64,000 nt of DNA from Gnetum montanum (GCA_015680685.1 MNCI01007686.1:200883-264882), one strand, 5' to 3'; numbered from the stretch's first letter, positions 21,366-33,218 are shown. Notes: generated by a model not told the origin, from the sequence alone. Made by a program: numbers and translations.

Positions 21366-21560
21366 AGGGACTATCATTTGGAGTGATGGTAAAGTGCTTA
21401 TTTCTCAAGTTGAAGACCTAGATTTGAGCTTAGGTGTAGTCATTCGAAGAGGTTAGGTTTTCACTCATCTACCAATCCTCTCAATAAGAAGTTTCTAACT
21501 TTGTTAATGTTAGTCCCAAGCTTAGATATGAAAAGAAGAGGCTTAGTAGTAGGTTGGCAG
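21366..21560 (+). mobile_element. possible second tRNA-derived SINE type
   Basis: GAGTGATGGTAAAGTGCTTA resembles an A box region and GAAGACCTAGATTTGAGCTTAG resembles a decayed B box about 30 bases later, the spacing found in tRNA genes and in plant SINEs. The body differs from copies 1-5. Only one copy is seen in the window, so family membership is unproven. Confidence 0.4.
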
Positions 21561-22478
21561 ATAACTCTAATACCTTGTCAAATCTCATTAATGAGTTCTT
21601 TTTTAAATGCCAAGGCATTTCTCAAATGCGATGTATAGTAATCATAGGGTTTGGTTACTATGGAAAATGAGCAATTATTTACTAGGACATCCTCTAGAAA
21701 TGACACTCAACATTATTGCATGGAACAGAGATCTAACTCTTCATAGAGGCAAATGATAAAAAAGAACTCATGTAGCATACAAACTTCCATAGGAGCTCAT
21801 TAACATGATGGTACCAACCATGCATATTTTATGCTAAAATGTTTGTGAAATATTTTAACGGTTTTTCCATAGACATCGAGGAAATTCAAAAAAGAAGAAA
21901 ATTAAAATTGAATCTTCTATCTCATTATTTGAAGTCCATACCACTATTTTACTCACATTGGTTGTAGTTGAAAATGTTTTTTTATGTTATTTAAGTATAT
22001 GTTCCTGGGTCCCACCACTAATCCTATGTCCCACCCCTAAACATGGCTGATGATGGTTGGATATGCATGCACTAGTACCTTCACATTAATGAGTTGCTAA
22101 GGAAGTTTTTAAGCTCTTTGTAAGAAAATATCTTTAATTAGAATTACGTATGAATCAATTAAGAAGATCTTTCATTAATATATTAGAAGTTTTATTACAA
22201 ATGTTGCCTTAATTTTGTAGATCTAAGCCTTACCATACCTATAATACATATGCATATAATTTATGAACAATAGAACTAAACTTAATTATTGTAAAGAATT
22301 CAAAGTTTAAATATTTCAACTTAGGTGCTTCAATTTCATGATGCTCTCATCGAATTTGTTCATGTATATCCTTAAATTACATCTCTTTAAATCTTAGTTG
22401 TGCATACAACTCATAATTTTTAACTTGTAAGTTTATTCAATGTTGGGGTTTCTTAACTAATGTTTGGTTAAAAGAGAT

Positions 22479-22764
22479 NNNNNNNNNNNNNNNNNNNNNN
22501 NNNNNNNNNNNNNNNNNNNNNNNNNNNNNNNNNNNNNNNNNNNNNNNNNNNNNNNNNNNNNNNNNNNNNNNNNNNNNNNNNNNNNNNNNNNNNNNNNNNN
22601 NNNNNNNNNNNNNNNNNNNNNNNNNNNNNNNNNNNNNNNNNNNNNNNNNNNNNNNNNNNNNNNNNNNNNNNNNNNNNNNNNNNNNNNNNNNNNNNNNNNN
22701 NNNNNNNNNNNNNNNNNNNNNNNNNNNNNNNNNNNNNNNNNNNNNNNNNNNNNNNNNNNNNNNN
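22479..22764. other. assembly gap
   Basis: 286 consecutive N bases. Nothing can be said about the content. Confidence 1.
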
Positions 22765-22825
22765 TTTTATTCTATTTATATGCTTTGCAAATAAAAATTA
22801 TGCTTAAAATATCATTAGACTAAAT

Positions 22826-22930
22826 GATGAAGTGTTACGCTAGTAGTAAGACTTTTGATTTGGAAGCTCAAAGTTACAACTATTAAGATTCTTAATTTGG
22901 AAGCTCTATGTTATGAGTTCGCTATGGTCT
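22826..22930 (+). mobile_element. SINE fragments, copy 6 (two head-to-tail partial units)
   Basis: GTTACGCTAGTAGTAAGACTTTTGATTTGGAAGCTC is followed directly by a second AAGATTCTTAATTTGGAAGCTC unit and TATGAGTTCG. This looks like two partial copies of the same SINE head joined together. Confidence 0.45.
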
Positions 22931-23702
22931 CTTGGTATATCCTTTGCTATAAGGAGATCGAAACTTCAAGGAATATTTTTTTACAAAGGCTATGGGTTCG
23001 ATTCATGTGCATGTGGGTTAGGATTCTGTAGGATCAATGTTGGGAAATGATTACAGAAGTGCTCATCATTCATAGATACTTGCATGAGATTTCATTATGG
23101 GTGGAGGTCACTTGGGAGATTTGGCTTTAGCGGAATGCTTGCGCTTTTTTTTGTGAAGTGCCTAAACTCTCCTTATAAATGCATCTCGAAAGCATTCATC
23201 AACCTTCAATTATGAGAAAACATATATTAATGCACAATGGCAATGTTCAACACTCATGATTGTTTGCAAGATGAGCCAATGTGATGTCCATAAATTGTGT
23301 ATTTTTCTACTTTCCTAGATATTCATACCCTCTATTTTAAATGCTATTTATGATTTTGTGACCTTAGTGATGTTTTGCATGATTATTTTTTTGGTTTTTG
23401 ATTTTGGTGCCCTATAGGAATGTGTGGGGCTTTTTGGTTGGTTGGAAAAAGGGTTGGGATTTTCTTCCCTTGGAGCTAACACATTATCCTTCTAATGGTT
23501 TGGTTATTAGTTTGCTTCATGGTCTAGGTGTTCATTTGTTTTGTTGGAGGACCTTCTTCCCTCTATGATAATATTGTTGTTATAATTGATGATTTAGGAT
23601 TCACCCCACTTGTTATTTAAATGATTATATTTTCCCTTAAAAAAATACTTCATTAGATTCATATTAATAAGGATGTTTTATTTTGTTTTCTTTATAATAA
23701 TC
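22931..23702. other. intergenic, nothing clear
   Basis: A B-box-like GGGTTCGATTC occurs at 22986-22996 but no matching A box was found. The remainder has no recognisable feature. Confidence 0.35.
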
Positions 23703-23715
23703 ACATTGGTATTAG
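23703..23715. other. left target-site duplication of the LINE
   Basis: ACATTGGTATTAG, repeated exactly at 45818-45830. Confidence 0.75.
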
Positions 23716-24390
23716 GGGGGGTGTTGAACCCCGAAAAGAAGTTTTATTAATAGTAAAAGAGTATCAAATACATAAACCTCATTAAGTCACAGGGACAAAA
23801 AAAATGGAAAACTTAGATAATTGGCAATGAGACTTTGGGAAATTTCCTTATAAATAACTATTTGCAAAAGGAAGAAACTCAATCTGGGGAACTACCATCC
23901 ACCAAGACCAACCGACCCTTCATAAGAGAGAGTGGTAGAATTTTGGATGAGGTAGATAGCGCTCAATAAAAGATAGAGAGACATGGTGACTCCACTAAAA
24001 TTTAAGAAGGAAAGCTTCTATGCAGAGATTCTTGTTGAAGAGTGTTGCTTGAACACATAGGTCTTTGCCAAGGCTATAGAAGATGAATCAATTGATGAAT
24101 ATCCATTTTGAACTTTGATGCTTGAGATTTAAGTTGGAAATGAATGAGGTGGAAGATCTGTAATTTCTCCATCATTGTGAGATGATAGTTATTAGAATAA
24201 TCAATCCTTTGAAACATAACATTACATCTACACTTCTAGATATAATATAGAATAATAGGCCTAATAACTTTCCACAGAAATTTAAGATTAGAAAAAGTGA
24301 TGGCCAAAAGGCCAAATACAACATCATCTTGAGATAGCTTGCACGATTGAATTACTTTGGAAGCTAATGTCCACACGTGTTGTGCAAAGG
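23716..24390 (-). other. 3' part of the LINE after the zinc domain
   Basis: Contains the C-terminal tail of ORF2 with multiple stops and the 3'UTR. The last bases on the minus strand read AATAAAACTTC followed by a GGGGTTCAACACCCC stem. No run of A is left. Confidence 0.5.
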
Positions 24391-24480
24391 GGCAATGCCA
24401 AAACACATGAAAAAAGTCCTCTTGACCACCACAAAGAGGGAAATTTGGACTGTGAATCCTGAGATATTTTAGATGTTTGC
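24391..24480 (-). pseudogene. zf-RVT-like zinc domain of LINE ORF2
   Basis: The minus strand encodes LRIHSPNFPLCGGQEDFFHV followed by FWHCPFAQHVW. The pattern C, then E/D, H and C followed by A..VW is the zinc-binding region found after RT in plant L1 LINEs. The first cysteine of the pair has probably been lost (N in place of C). Confidence 0.7.
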
Positions 24481-26322
24481 TAATAGGTAAACCTTGGTGG
24501 AGCAGACACCAGAGGAACTACTTAATTTTAGGGAGGACCAATAGTTTTCAAATATAGTAGAAGAGGGGGATCCAAAATTGTTCTAACTCTTGTTTGTGCC
24601 AAGACTTGTTACATCATTGAATGATACTAGATGAATCATGTAAAAGGTGAAAGGGGACATGTGGCTTGTAAAGTAGAAGTTTCGACCCATTAATCCATTG
24701 ATAGCCATAAAAAGTGCTTTGCACCATACCATATAGCTTTAAATGGTAATGAAAGAAGGTATAAACCCAAGCCAGACAATGGTGCATTGCTTTAGAATCC
24801 CCATACATATTTTTGAACTTAGCCCTCAAAATCCATTGATCGGCAAGTCAAAGACAACTGAGAGAAATAACTTCCTTCTGATACCAAGAGGTAGAAACCT
24901 TAGCATTTGTAATGGCAAGGGGAGCAGGAAACAAAGGTAACTAGTAGGAATACAATTTAGAGAGAAGAGTAGGATTGATCTTGACATTAGTCCAATCTAT
25001 ATAATAGTGTAGAATTTTCCAAGCCCTCCAAATGCTTTTAAAAACATGAGATCCAGGAATAATGATAGTGTGGGGGAAAGGGATCCAGTTAACAAAATGG
25101 ATTCCTTTCCAGAAGGGATTATTTTTTGGAAAATGCTTATTAAAGCCTTAATTTGAGGAGAGTCCCAATAATTTCTAGGCATCTAAATGTTGGACCATCC
25201 TTTTAGATCCCCTGCTTAAAAGAGTTCAAAAGACCTAAGCTACCCTTATTCTTAGGAAGAGTAACAATATTCCAAGTGACATGATGGAAGCCTTTCTGAG
25301 AATCTTTAGAGGATCACATGAAGTCATGAAATAATTGTTCAAACTTTTGATAAGTAGCTTGGAAGGGAGCCCAACACGAAGAGTAATACACATGGGTAAA
25401 CACATATATAGACTTACATATGAGGTACTTACCAACTAGAGTGAGGGGTTTATTCTTCCATTTTTCAAGTTTCTTTTAAATCCAATAAATAACTTGTTCC
25501 CAAAGAATGAAGGTTGAACCTCTAAAATGGAAGGAAATTCTTAGAATCTTGATGATGTCATGATCCTAAAGAAGCTTCCAATTATAATTGGTCACATAAT
25601 TGTAGTTACTGGTAAAGCTATAAATAGAGGATTTGTTCCAATTAATAGTGGAACCTGAGAGTGAGCAATATTGCTCCACCTAGGATAAGAGCTGGTGCAA
25701 ATTAGCAGTAGTGTTTTGAATAAGAAAAAAAGAGTCATCGATGAAATGCATGTTATGAAGCTAATGTTCAGGTGAAGAAAGGTAGACCCCAGTGAGAACT
25801 TCATTTTGAATGTTATAGTTTAATTGATAACAAAGAAATTTAGCTACGATGATGAATAGGTAAGGGGCAAGAGGACATCCTTGCTGCATTGGCCGATGGA
25901 TAAGAAATGAGAGGCAGCTATTTTTGTGGTAGCATCTAAGAATAAGAATTTCACCATATGTAGGAACTTAGGACCAAAACCAAGTTTAGTCATGGTTTGT
26001 AGAATAAAGTCCCATTTTATGTTGTCATAGGCCTTAGCATAGTCAAGCTTCATTAGGAGAACATCTTGATCATCATCCTTCACCCACTTGAGACCTTCCC
26101 ACACAACAATCACATTATTTAAAATATATCTACCAAGAACAAATCCTATTTGCTGGCCAAGAATTTTTCTTTTAGTCGTAAGGCTAAGAACTTGGCCCAA
26201 ATTTTATACACCATGTTAAGAAGAGTTATGAGATGCTAATTAGAGATACAGGTAGGATCCCTAAACTTAGGAAGGAGATGAATAATCCCTTAATTTAGAT
26301 TGGGCCCAAGGAAACCAATAAT
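24481..26322 (-). pseudogene. LINE reverse transcriptase, palm and thumb
   Basis: The open piece at 26200-25844 encodes QQIGFVLGRYILNNV and LLMKLDYAKAYDNIKWDFI, the L1 RT motifs around the first catalytic aspartate. The catalytic box reads HFIDD at 25745-25734 (FADD or YADD expected, both aspartates kept). The thumb/connection region continues to about 24500 with a weak fragment at 24829-24614. Stops and frameshifts separate the pieces. Confidence 0.75.
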
Positions 26323-26327
26323 GATAG
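26323..26327. other. left target-site duplication of E3
   Basis: GATAG, repeated exactly at 33266-33270 on the other side of E3. Confidence 0.8.
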
Positions 26328-27418
26328 TGTTGATGCATAAATTTTAGTCGCACCAACATCAGGAAAGAAAACTCATTTTGGGAGACTATTGCCTAAGGCA
26401 TCTCCCATATTGGTATGGAAACCCAAGAATAGTCTCAACTAGAGAGGGCCACGTGGCCTTTTGAAAATAATAAACAAGAAAGAAATCTAGAATTTAAATT
26501 AAATAATTATCTTCAATACAATAAGTAATTAAAAGAAATGAATTTTCCCTGGCCCCGCTGACGTTGTCGGTCTATGACTGCCAATGGTACCCCCTACTGA
26601 GCAGGAAGACTGCAATCGCCATGAGAAAGGGAGAGAGAGAAAAAGAGAGAAAGAGAGACTACCCATCGTAGTCCACATAGGCTAGCAATTACGATTCTCA
26701 AAGCCTGCCATTGTCTACCACCTTTTGTGCACTATCGTAGAGAGGAAGATCGTCTACCCACATTTGCACCACTAAGACAAGCTGTGGGCCCAAAGAAAAT
26801 TACACGTCTCATGTCCTGCGCATGGGCTGTGTTGCCGGCATTGTTGCAGATAGAAAGAAGAGAGAAAAAAACCTCCTACCATCGGTGAGAAGATTCACAA
26901 GGATTCAATTTTGAGCCGCTGGCTCCTATTTTGGACCTTCCTTGAAGATCAACTGGAAACCTATAAAGAAAAGAAAAGAAAACAGGAAACTGCTGCATAG
27001 TGGAGGGGAAGCTACCCCTCTAAGATCCATCCCAAGATTTTCTTTCTCCCTAGTTTTATAGCCACTGTGGCCATCTATAATTATGCCTACATTTCATGTA
27101 ATGGCTACAAAAACTACCATCACTTCTTTTGTAATAACGTCCACGTTCTCTAATTAAGTGCCCACTTATGTTCATAACTTTCGAATAACTTTCAAACCGT
27201 CTACCACTAACTTCTGAAACTTCTGCCACTAATAACCATAACCACCATAACTTCCAAAATGTCTACCATTAATGACCATAACCGCCACCATTAATGACCA
27301 CCACCTAACAATTTAAATGCCCACTACTCCCATCATTTTTTTTGTGGTTATTAAGAGAGAGAGATAGAGACATTGATAATCATGGTCCCATGAGAGCATG
27401 GGAGTGTTGACATCAACA
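26328..27418 (-). repeat. 3' LTR of E3
   Basis: 1091 bp. Plus-strand ends TGTTGATGCATAAATTTTAG and GTTGACATCAACA form an imperfect inverted repeat. The minus-strand TATA box lies at 27061-27054. It contains a GA-rich tract at 26626-26660. Confidence 0.9.
27054..27061 (-). promoter_or_regulatory. TATA box of E3 3' LTR
   Basis: Minus strand CTATAAAA, in the context GTGGCTATAAAACTAGGGAG shared with the 5' LTR. Confidence 0.65.
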
Positions 27419-27436
27419 CTTAGCCCCCAAACTTTT
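27419..27436 (-). other. polypurine tract of E3
   Basis: Minus strand AAAAGTTTGGGGGCTAAG lies directly against the 3' LTR, where plus-strand synthesis would start. Confidence 0.7.
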
Positions 27437-28667
27437 AATTGCATGCCAATGCAAGGAATAAGACCACAAAAACTTTAAAATGATGCAATAGGTAGGGAAT
27501 CACAAACATCACAAAACAAGCAAATAGAAACTTAAAAGTAAACTAAACATGATTAAAATAACCATATAATCAGAAGAGAACTAGACATGGGCCACCCAAA
27601 CCAAACCATCTTATTTAATCGAACTCTAAATATATAATTTTATTTATTTTAACTACATATATCTATATATAATTAAAATATAATTATGATTTCTTTCCCA
27701 ATCTTCTTACAAAGTAAAAGTCAACAGCATGTGGACTACTTTGAGCACAAGACCCATAATAAACTTAATGAGGATAGGCTCATATTAGATTGTGGCTAGT
27801 CACAACTTTGGGATTTTTCCTTGGAACTTTTTTTTTGGAAAATATGTTTAAAAAGGGAAATGGAGGTTAGGGTGAGGATAGATGTCAGACCCCATCACAC
27901 TTAAGAATTTGTTACATTGCCAATGAACATGATCCTCATTCCTTCTTTTTTTAGGAAACTTTACCCATGGTGTACTTCATTCTTAAGGTAGGAATTCCAA
28001 CATGAGTTTGGCCAAATAGATGCATTTCCAATGAACATGATCCTTTCGGAACTTTGCCCAAGGTGCAGTTCAACCCTCATGTATGTGCCTTTGATTACAA
28101 TTTGATGACATCATAGCAGGTCTCCTAGGTGGCTAAGGGTTCTCAAGTGGAGATGAACACACTTCACCCCATTGTTCATGGGGTAACCATGGATCATCAC
28201 ACTTGAGGGCTAGGGCTTATAAGAGGGAAAATGGGGTTATCCAAGGTCACCTAGTGATTATGGCTAACCATTCTCCAACATCACCTATCCTACACTCACA
28301 TGATCATGATGATTACATGATAAGTCAACACAAATCTCATGCTCCATAATCCAACATAACTAGAGAAACTAAAACCTTGAAAAAGACTGGGAAGAATCAA
28401 TGCATTATTAAAATATATAGTATAAAAGAGATTTTATGTAATAGTACTAGGAAATATTATATAAAGAATTATACTCACATTATTTTCAAATGGTGTTCTG
28501 ATGACCCAACGCCTAGTAACTCAAAAGACCATAATGATTATTAAAATCATATGCAAAGAAAAAATCAAAAAAATGTGTCAAAAAAGAAATGATGGAAATG
28601 CAAAGAAAATATGCAAATGCAACTATACACAAATGAAATGCATGACGAAGAGGAAGAAAACATGCAA
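27437..28667 (-). other. E3 3' untranslated region
   Basis: 1.2 kb between the integrase-tail stop and the polypurine tract. No ORF with recognisable content. Two stretches near 27900-27990 and 28020-28100 share the words GAACATGATCCT and CCAAGGTGCA or CCATGGTGTA, suggesting an old local duplication. Confidence 0.45.
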
Positions 28668-29204
28668 CTAAGAATCTACTAGGTGTCCACTTGGGGCACC
28701 TAAGTAGAAATGCTTTGGATGGAATGCATTAAAACTTCTAGGTAACTTATGTCCTTGCACATCAGCAACCTTATACACATTGGGGCTAATGACATATTTA
28801 ATTCGAAATGGGCCTGAAAAAATAGGAGAGAACTTACCTTGAAGATTTTCTTGGTCACATGTTCTACCTTTTTCTAGGACTAAGTCTCCTATTTTAAAGA
28901 CTTCACCAACGTACTTCTTTTTTAGACATTGTTTAAAAATTTCTTGATAATTATGATTACAAAAATCAAGACATAACCTTAACTTGCTTGTATCAAGTCT
29001 TTCTTTGATATAAGTTTTAATGATAGGTCTAGGTCTTGGTGGATCATCGGATATAGCCTTTCTAGGAGAAGCTTCCATGGATGTGTTGTTAAAATTTAGC
29101 ACACCTTCAAATGTTTTAAGGGGTAGGGTCTTATTTATATCTTTATCTTTCCCTAAAGGTGGCAGATTACTCAGACGAAATCCATTATGTTGTTGATAAG
29201 GCAA
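28668..29204 (-). CDS. E3 ORF with integrase C-terminal domain
   Basis: 178 codons, open from the ATG at 29204 to the stop at 28668. The C-terminal half reads FKIGDLVLEKGR, then GKFSPIFSGPFRIKYVIS and PNVYKVADVQGHKLPRSFNA, the typical GPF/Y-module end of a Ty3/gypsy integrase. The N-terminal 70 residues are S/P/K-rich with no known domain. The integrase zinc finger and D,D,E core are missing, so it cannot be a working integrase. It may be what an internal deletion left behind, or a retained part of a non-autonomous element. It is uninterrupted, unlike most ORFs here. Confidence 0.6.
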   Translation of the reverse strand: MPYQQHNGFRLSNLPPLGKDKDINKTLPLKTFEGVLNFNNTSMEASPRKAISDDPPRPRPIIKTYIKERLDTSKLRLCLDFCNHNYQEIFKQCLKKKYVGEVFKIGDLVLEKGRTCDQENLQGKFSPIFSGPFRIKYVISPNVYKVADVQGHKLPRSFNAFHPKHFYLGAPSGHLVDS

Positions 29205-29426
29205 GGTATCTCCATAGATTTCTTTGCCATCTCTAGAACTTTGATAGGATTAGGTGGAACTTGTATATGAAACAAGATTTATTTTTGTAGTTCCACTCAC
29301 ATAGTCATTTACAGCATGTTTACTATGCTCAACCTCAATAACCCCAACATAAGGATTAGTGGTTTGATCTTCCAAAGATTGATTTTGTTGATCCAAGGAT
29401 GTAACTACTTATTTGTAGAAGGGTTC

Positions 29427-30011
29427 TCAAGGTATAGTCATGTATTCAAATATTCCTTTGATTGGGATTAATAGTTTTGAGAAATCCGACCTAAAGAAAC
29501 CTCCAAACCTGGCTACAAAAGTCCTAGATAGAAGCACACCATAGGTAGGTGACATGTCAACTATTAGGATATCTGTGTAACATGTGAATGTAGGGTATTG
29601 TTTAAGTTGCACTTTCACTCCTTTTAATGATGCTACTATAGGTACGTTGGACCCATCAAGTTGAATCACATTTTTAGTTTGTGGTATCATTTGTACTCCT
29701 AAAGTCTTACATACCTCAAGTGGCATGACACTAACAATTGTGCCAGAATCCATCAAACAATTATGAACATTCTTTCCTAAAATAATTAGAGTTTTCAAGA
29801 AAGGAGGTTGCTCTTTCTTGTTCATCATGGAATTTTTTGCATTGTGTATTGATAGCGTGTTAGGACTTTTCGCGAAGTGAACTTGTCTTTCAAGGATTGG
29901 AAATTTTCCTTTTCTAGTTTTAGGTGTATGAACTACGTTCTGTATCATCTGTTTCATTTCATTAAAGTGTAAAAGATCACACATTGAAATGTTAGCCTTA
30001 ACTTTCTTCAA
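29427..30011 (-). CDS. E3 retropepsin-containing ORF (gag C-terminus/protease)
   Basis: 194 codons without a stop. Residues 60-175 hold a retroviral-type aspartic protease: NCLMDSGTIVSVMPLEVCKTLG carries the catalytic DSG, followed by VIQLDGSNV and a DMSPTYGVLLSRTF stretch that corresponds to the end of plant gypsy proteases. The enzyme would cut the gag polyprotein during particle maturation. The catalytic triad is intact. The gag ORF upstream lies in another frame with a gap of about 130 bases containing stops, so the original reading frame is broken. Confidence 0.7.
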   Translation of the reverse strand: MKKVKANISMCDLLHFNEMKQMIQNVVHTPKTRKGKFPILERQVHFAKSPNTLSIHNAKNSMMNKKEQPPFLKTLIILGKNVHNCLMDSGTIVSVMPLEVCKTLGVQMIPQTKNVIQLDGSNVPIVASLKGVKVQLKQYPTFTCYTDILIVDMSPTYGVLLSRTFVARFGGFFRSDFSKLLIPIKGIFEYMTIP

Positions 30012-30146
30012 ATTCTCAACTAGATCATAGGTCTTGTGTTCATCTTTGGCTTCTTGTTAAGGTAGTGTTCTTCTAATTATAGAAGGTGGGTTTCATTGTT
30101 GTGGAGCATTTGTTTGGGATGACCCAATTTGAGTATTTATGTTACT

Positions 30147-31424
30147 TTAACTAGGAGCTCTTCTGTTTAGAGGAGTGTAAGGGTAAGTCCTAGTTTGTTG
30201 CTGTGTGTTGTTCATGATGTCACTAAGTTTATGGTAGCAAGCATTATGTGGGTTGGGATCGCTTACCATAACTTGCTCCAATGAGGAAACCTCTTCATTT
30301 TCTATTTGATGAGGTACATTAAGGACCATAATAGGGGGTTTCCCATTTTGTTGACCTTGGGTGTTGTCACCATATAATGCTAAAAATTGGGGACAAGTCT
30401 TCTCAGAATGTTGCCTAGTGTTATGGAGGTGACAATAATCGTCATTAATTGATGAACTAGGCTTTTCAGGTTGTATGGGACCCTTGTTGTTGTTTCTCTT
30501 TAATTCAACTACATTGGAAATTTTTTGAAGCAAAGTTAATATCTGGGTCATTTGATCTTGAGCTTGAGTTGTGGATTCAACAAGATTAGATACCTCATTC
30601 AAACTAGTGTTAGATTGTAAGAATGGATTACCGCCTTCGATTGATCCTCATTCAAACTAGTGTTAGATTGTAAGAATGGAGAATATGTGGGACATTGAAA
30701 ATAGCTATTTGTAGGTTGAGCCATTTGAAGGGAAACAGGAGTTTGGAACATAATGTTGGTCATTGGGAAAGTTGGTAGAGGTAGAGGACTAGGCTGCATA
30801 AGATTGCTAACACTCATCATTATGAATTGAGTTTGAATGCTATTCATAAGGATGATTTATTCTAACTCCATGGCTTTAGCCATTGCTCCCTGTATTTCTA
30901 TTATGTTTGAATCAGATTTGATGGCATAGGAAAGGAATGGGTCGATGGTAGAAAGGTAAAAGTTGAGGATGCCATCGGGCTGTGGACGCATCTCACTTGG
31001 CACATAGGTTAGCTGGTGAAGGAATCTCAGGTTGTAATCCCTAACATTTTTCCCAAGTAGCTTTCTTAAGCTAGTGAAGTTACTTGACGTGATTGTAGGG
31101 CTTGCAAATTTGTCAAATTGGATCAAAAACTTATTTTTGAACTCCTACCATGAGTTAATAGAGGCATTGGGAAGCATCAAGAACCATTGGGTTGCTTTGG
31201 TTCTAAAAGTTATCACAAATACCCTACATGCCACATCATTTTGGACAATGTTGTGGATGCCTAGTAAGGTTTCAAAACATTGTATATGTTGCCAGGCATC
31301 ACTAGAAGGGTTTGTGGGGTCATAGAACAAATTTAAATTCTGGAGTTGATTTTGGGATATCGTGATAATTAGTGAAGTTGAAGGGGTTACTAACCAAGGG
31401 AGTTGGGGCTTGATTAGCTGTCAT
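30147..31424 (-). pseudogene. gag of E3
   Basis: The ATG at 31424 opens with MTANQAPTPLVSNPFNF as in E0. A one-base frameshift follows before LFYDPTNPSSDAW. The pieces at 31330-31145 (FETLLGIHN, CRVFVITFRTKATQWF, a capsid signature) and 31126-30857 (RKLLGKNVRDYNLRFLHQL) form the capsid. The pieces at 30847-30599 and 30602-30147 form a P/N/Q-rich region with a histidine/cysteine box CHLHNTRQHSEKTC that resembles a modified zinc knuckle. A 55-base-spaced duplication at 30597-30681 disrupts the join between the last two pieces. Confidence 0.7.
30597..30681. repeat. 30-bp direct repeat inside E3 gag (55-base spacing)
   Basis: TTCAAACTAGTGTTAGATTG and following AAGAATGGA occur at 30597 and again at 30652. 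This small duplication is a private change of this copy. Confidence 0.75.
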
Positions 31425-32114
31425 CCTAGTCCAAGTTCTCCTAAGAATAAAACTTGAAAAGTGTGAAGCTTGTTGTTTCCTTAATGTGAAGAGACGAGTG
31501 ACTGGTGAGTTAGAAGCGGAGGAGAGTTCACTTATAAAATAGAACTATAAAATATAATTGTTAGAATGAAACTATAAAATTGCCTAAAAAGAAAAGAAAA
31601 TATTGAAATAATCTTTTTTTTGGTAAAGAAAAACACTAAAATATGCTATATTTTTATATATATAAAAATGATATATATATATTTTTTGAAAAGAAAAATA
31701 AATGTAGAAAATTGCAATAATTATAAAATTAAAAAGGGAAACAATAAAGTGTGAGATTTTAGAAAAATAAACTTAAAATTGCATAATCAAATAAAACCAC
31801 CTTACCTAACCTAGCACTAAGGTAAGGANCGACAACAAAAAAATATTACAGAAAAATGGGTGATGAGACCTGAAAGTTTTCAGCAAATGAACTTTTGATA
31901 ACAGGAAATAAAGGGCTCAAAAATTCTTTAAAAAAAATTTTCAAGGCAATGGTTGAAAATAGAAATTTTAAATTAAACAGGTTTGAAACAAGGAAAATGA
32001 AATTTTTAGGGAATAAAAATAGAATAGGGACTAAAAAAGGACAGAAAATAGATATTTCAGAAAATGAGATAACAATGGCTAGAAAAATAACAAGAAAAGT
32101 TGATAAACAGAAGG
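31425..32114 (-). other. E3 leader between primer site and gag
   Basis: A-rich, about 690 bases, collinear with E0 82-590. A single N sits at 31829. The plus-strand and minus-strand open stretches here (31846-32148) are low-complexity and not thought to be genes. Confidence 0.5.
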
Positions 32115-32131
32115 CCCTCCTTCTAGCGCCA
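32115..32131 (-). other. primer-binding-site-like sequence of E3
   Basis: Minus strand TGGCGCTAGAAGGAGGG, six bases inside the 5' LTR. Differs from E0 only at the C/T and the last base. The tRNA was not identified. Confidence 0.55.
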
Positions 32132-32861
32132 AAAAGGTATTGATGCATAAATTTTAGTCACACCAACATCAGGAAAGAAAACTCTTTTTAGGATACTATT
32201 GCCTAGGGCGCCTCTCATATGGGTATGGAAACCCAAGAATAGTTTCAGTTGGAGAGGGCTACGTGGCCTTTTGAAAATAATAAACTAGAAAGAAATTTGG
32301 AATTTAAATTAAATAATTATCTTCAATACAATAAGTAACTAAAAAATGAATTTTCCCTGGTCCCACTGACGTTGTCGTTCTGTGATTGCCATTGGTATCC
32401 CCTATTGAGTAGGAAGACTGTGATCGTCACGAAAGAGGGAGAGAGAGAAAAAGAGAGAAAGAGAGACTACCCACCGCAGTCCACATAGGGTAGCAACTAC
32501 GATCCTCAAAGCCTGCCATCATTTGCCACCTTTTGTACACCATCATAGAGAGGAAGATCGTCCACCCACGTCTGCACCACTGAGACAAGCTGTCGGCCCA
32601 AAGAAAATTGCACATCTCATGTCTTGCACATGGGTTGTGTTGCCTACATTATTGCAAATAAAAAGAAGAGAGAAAGAACCCTCCTGCCATCATCGAGAAG
32701 ACCACAAGGATCTGATTTTGAACCGTTGGCTCCTATTTTGGACCTTCCTCGAAGATTAGCTGAAAACTTGTAAAGAAAAGAAAAGAAAAGAGGAAACTGC
32801 TGCTTAGTGGAGAAGAAGTTGCCTCTCCAAGATCCATCCCAAGAGCCCTCTTTCTCCCTAG

Positions 32862-32869
32862 TTTTATAG
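32862..32869 (-). promoter_or_regulatory. TATA box of E3 5' LTR
   Basis: Minus strand CTATAAAA, same context as in the 3' LTR. This is the copy that would drive element transcription. Confidence 0.65.
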
Positions 32870-33168
32870 CCACTGTGGCCATCCATAATGATGCCTACAT
32901 TTCATGTAACGGCTATAGAAATTGCCATCACTTCTTATGTAATAATGCCCATGTTCTCTAATTAAGTGTCCACTTATGTCCATAACTTCTGAAACGTTTG
33001 CCACTAATGACTATAACCACTGTAACTTCCAAAAAATCTACCACTACTGACCATAACCACTGTAATTTCTGAAATGTCTACCACTAATGACCGTAACCAC
33101 CACCATTAATGACCACCACCCGACAGTTTAAATGCCCACTACTCGCATGATTTTTATGGTGGTTATTA

Positions 33169-33217
<49 letters not shown>

Positions 33218-33218
33218 T
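33169..33218. repeat. (AG)n microsatellite in E3 5' LTR
   Basis: About 50 bases of AG units broken by three AAAG steps. The 3' LTR has only a short GAGAGAGATAGAGA tract here, so it expanded after insertion. Confidence 0.9.

Noticed and set aside
22464-22823. 119-codon open frame across the N gap
   Set aside because: Almost all codons are N; no evidence of a coding sequence.
31846-32148. Open frames on both strands of about 82-100 codons in the E3 leader
   Set aside because: A-rich leader sequence reads as K-rich or F/L-rich frames on opposite strands. The position between primer site and gag fits an untranslated leader.
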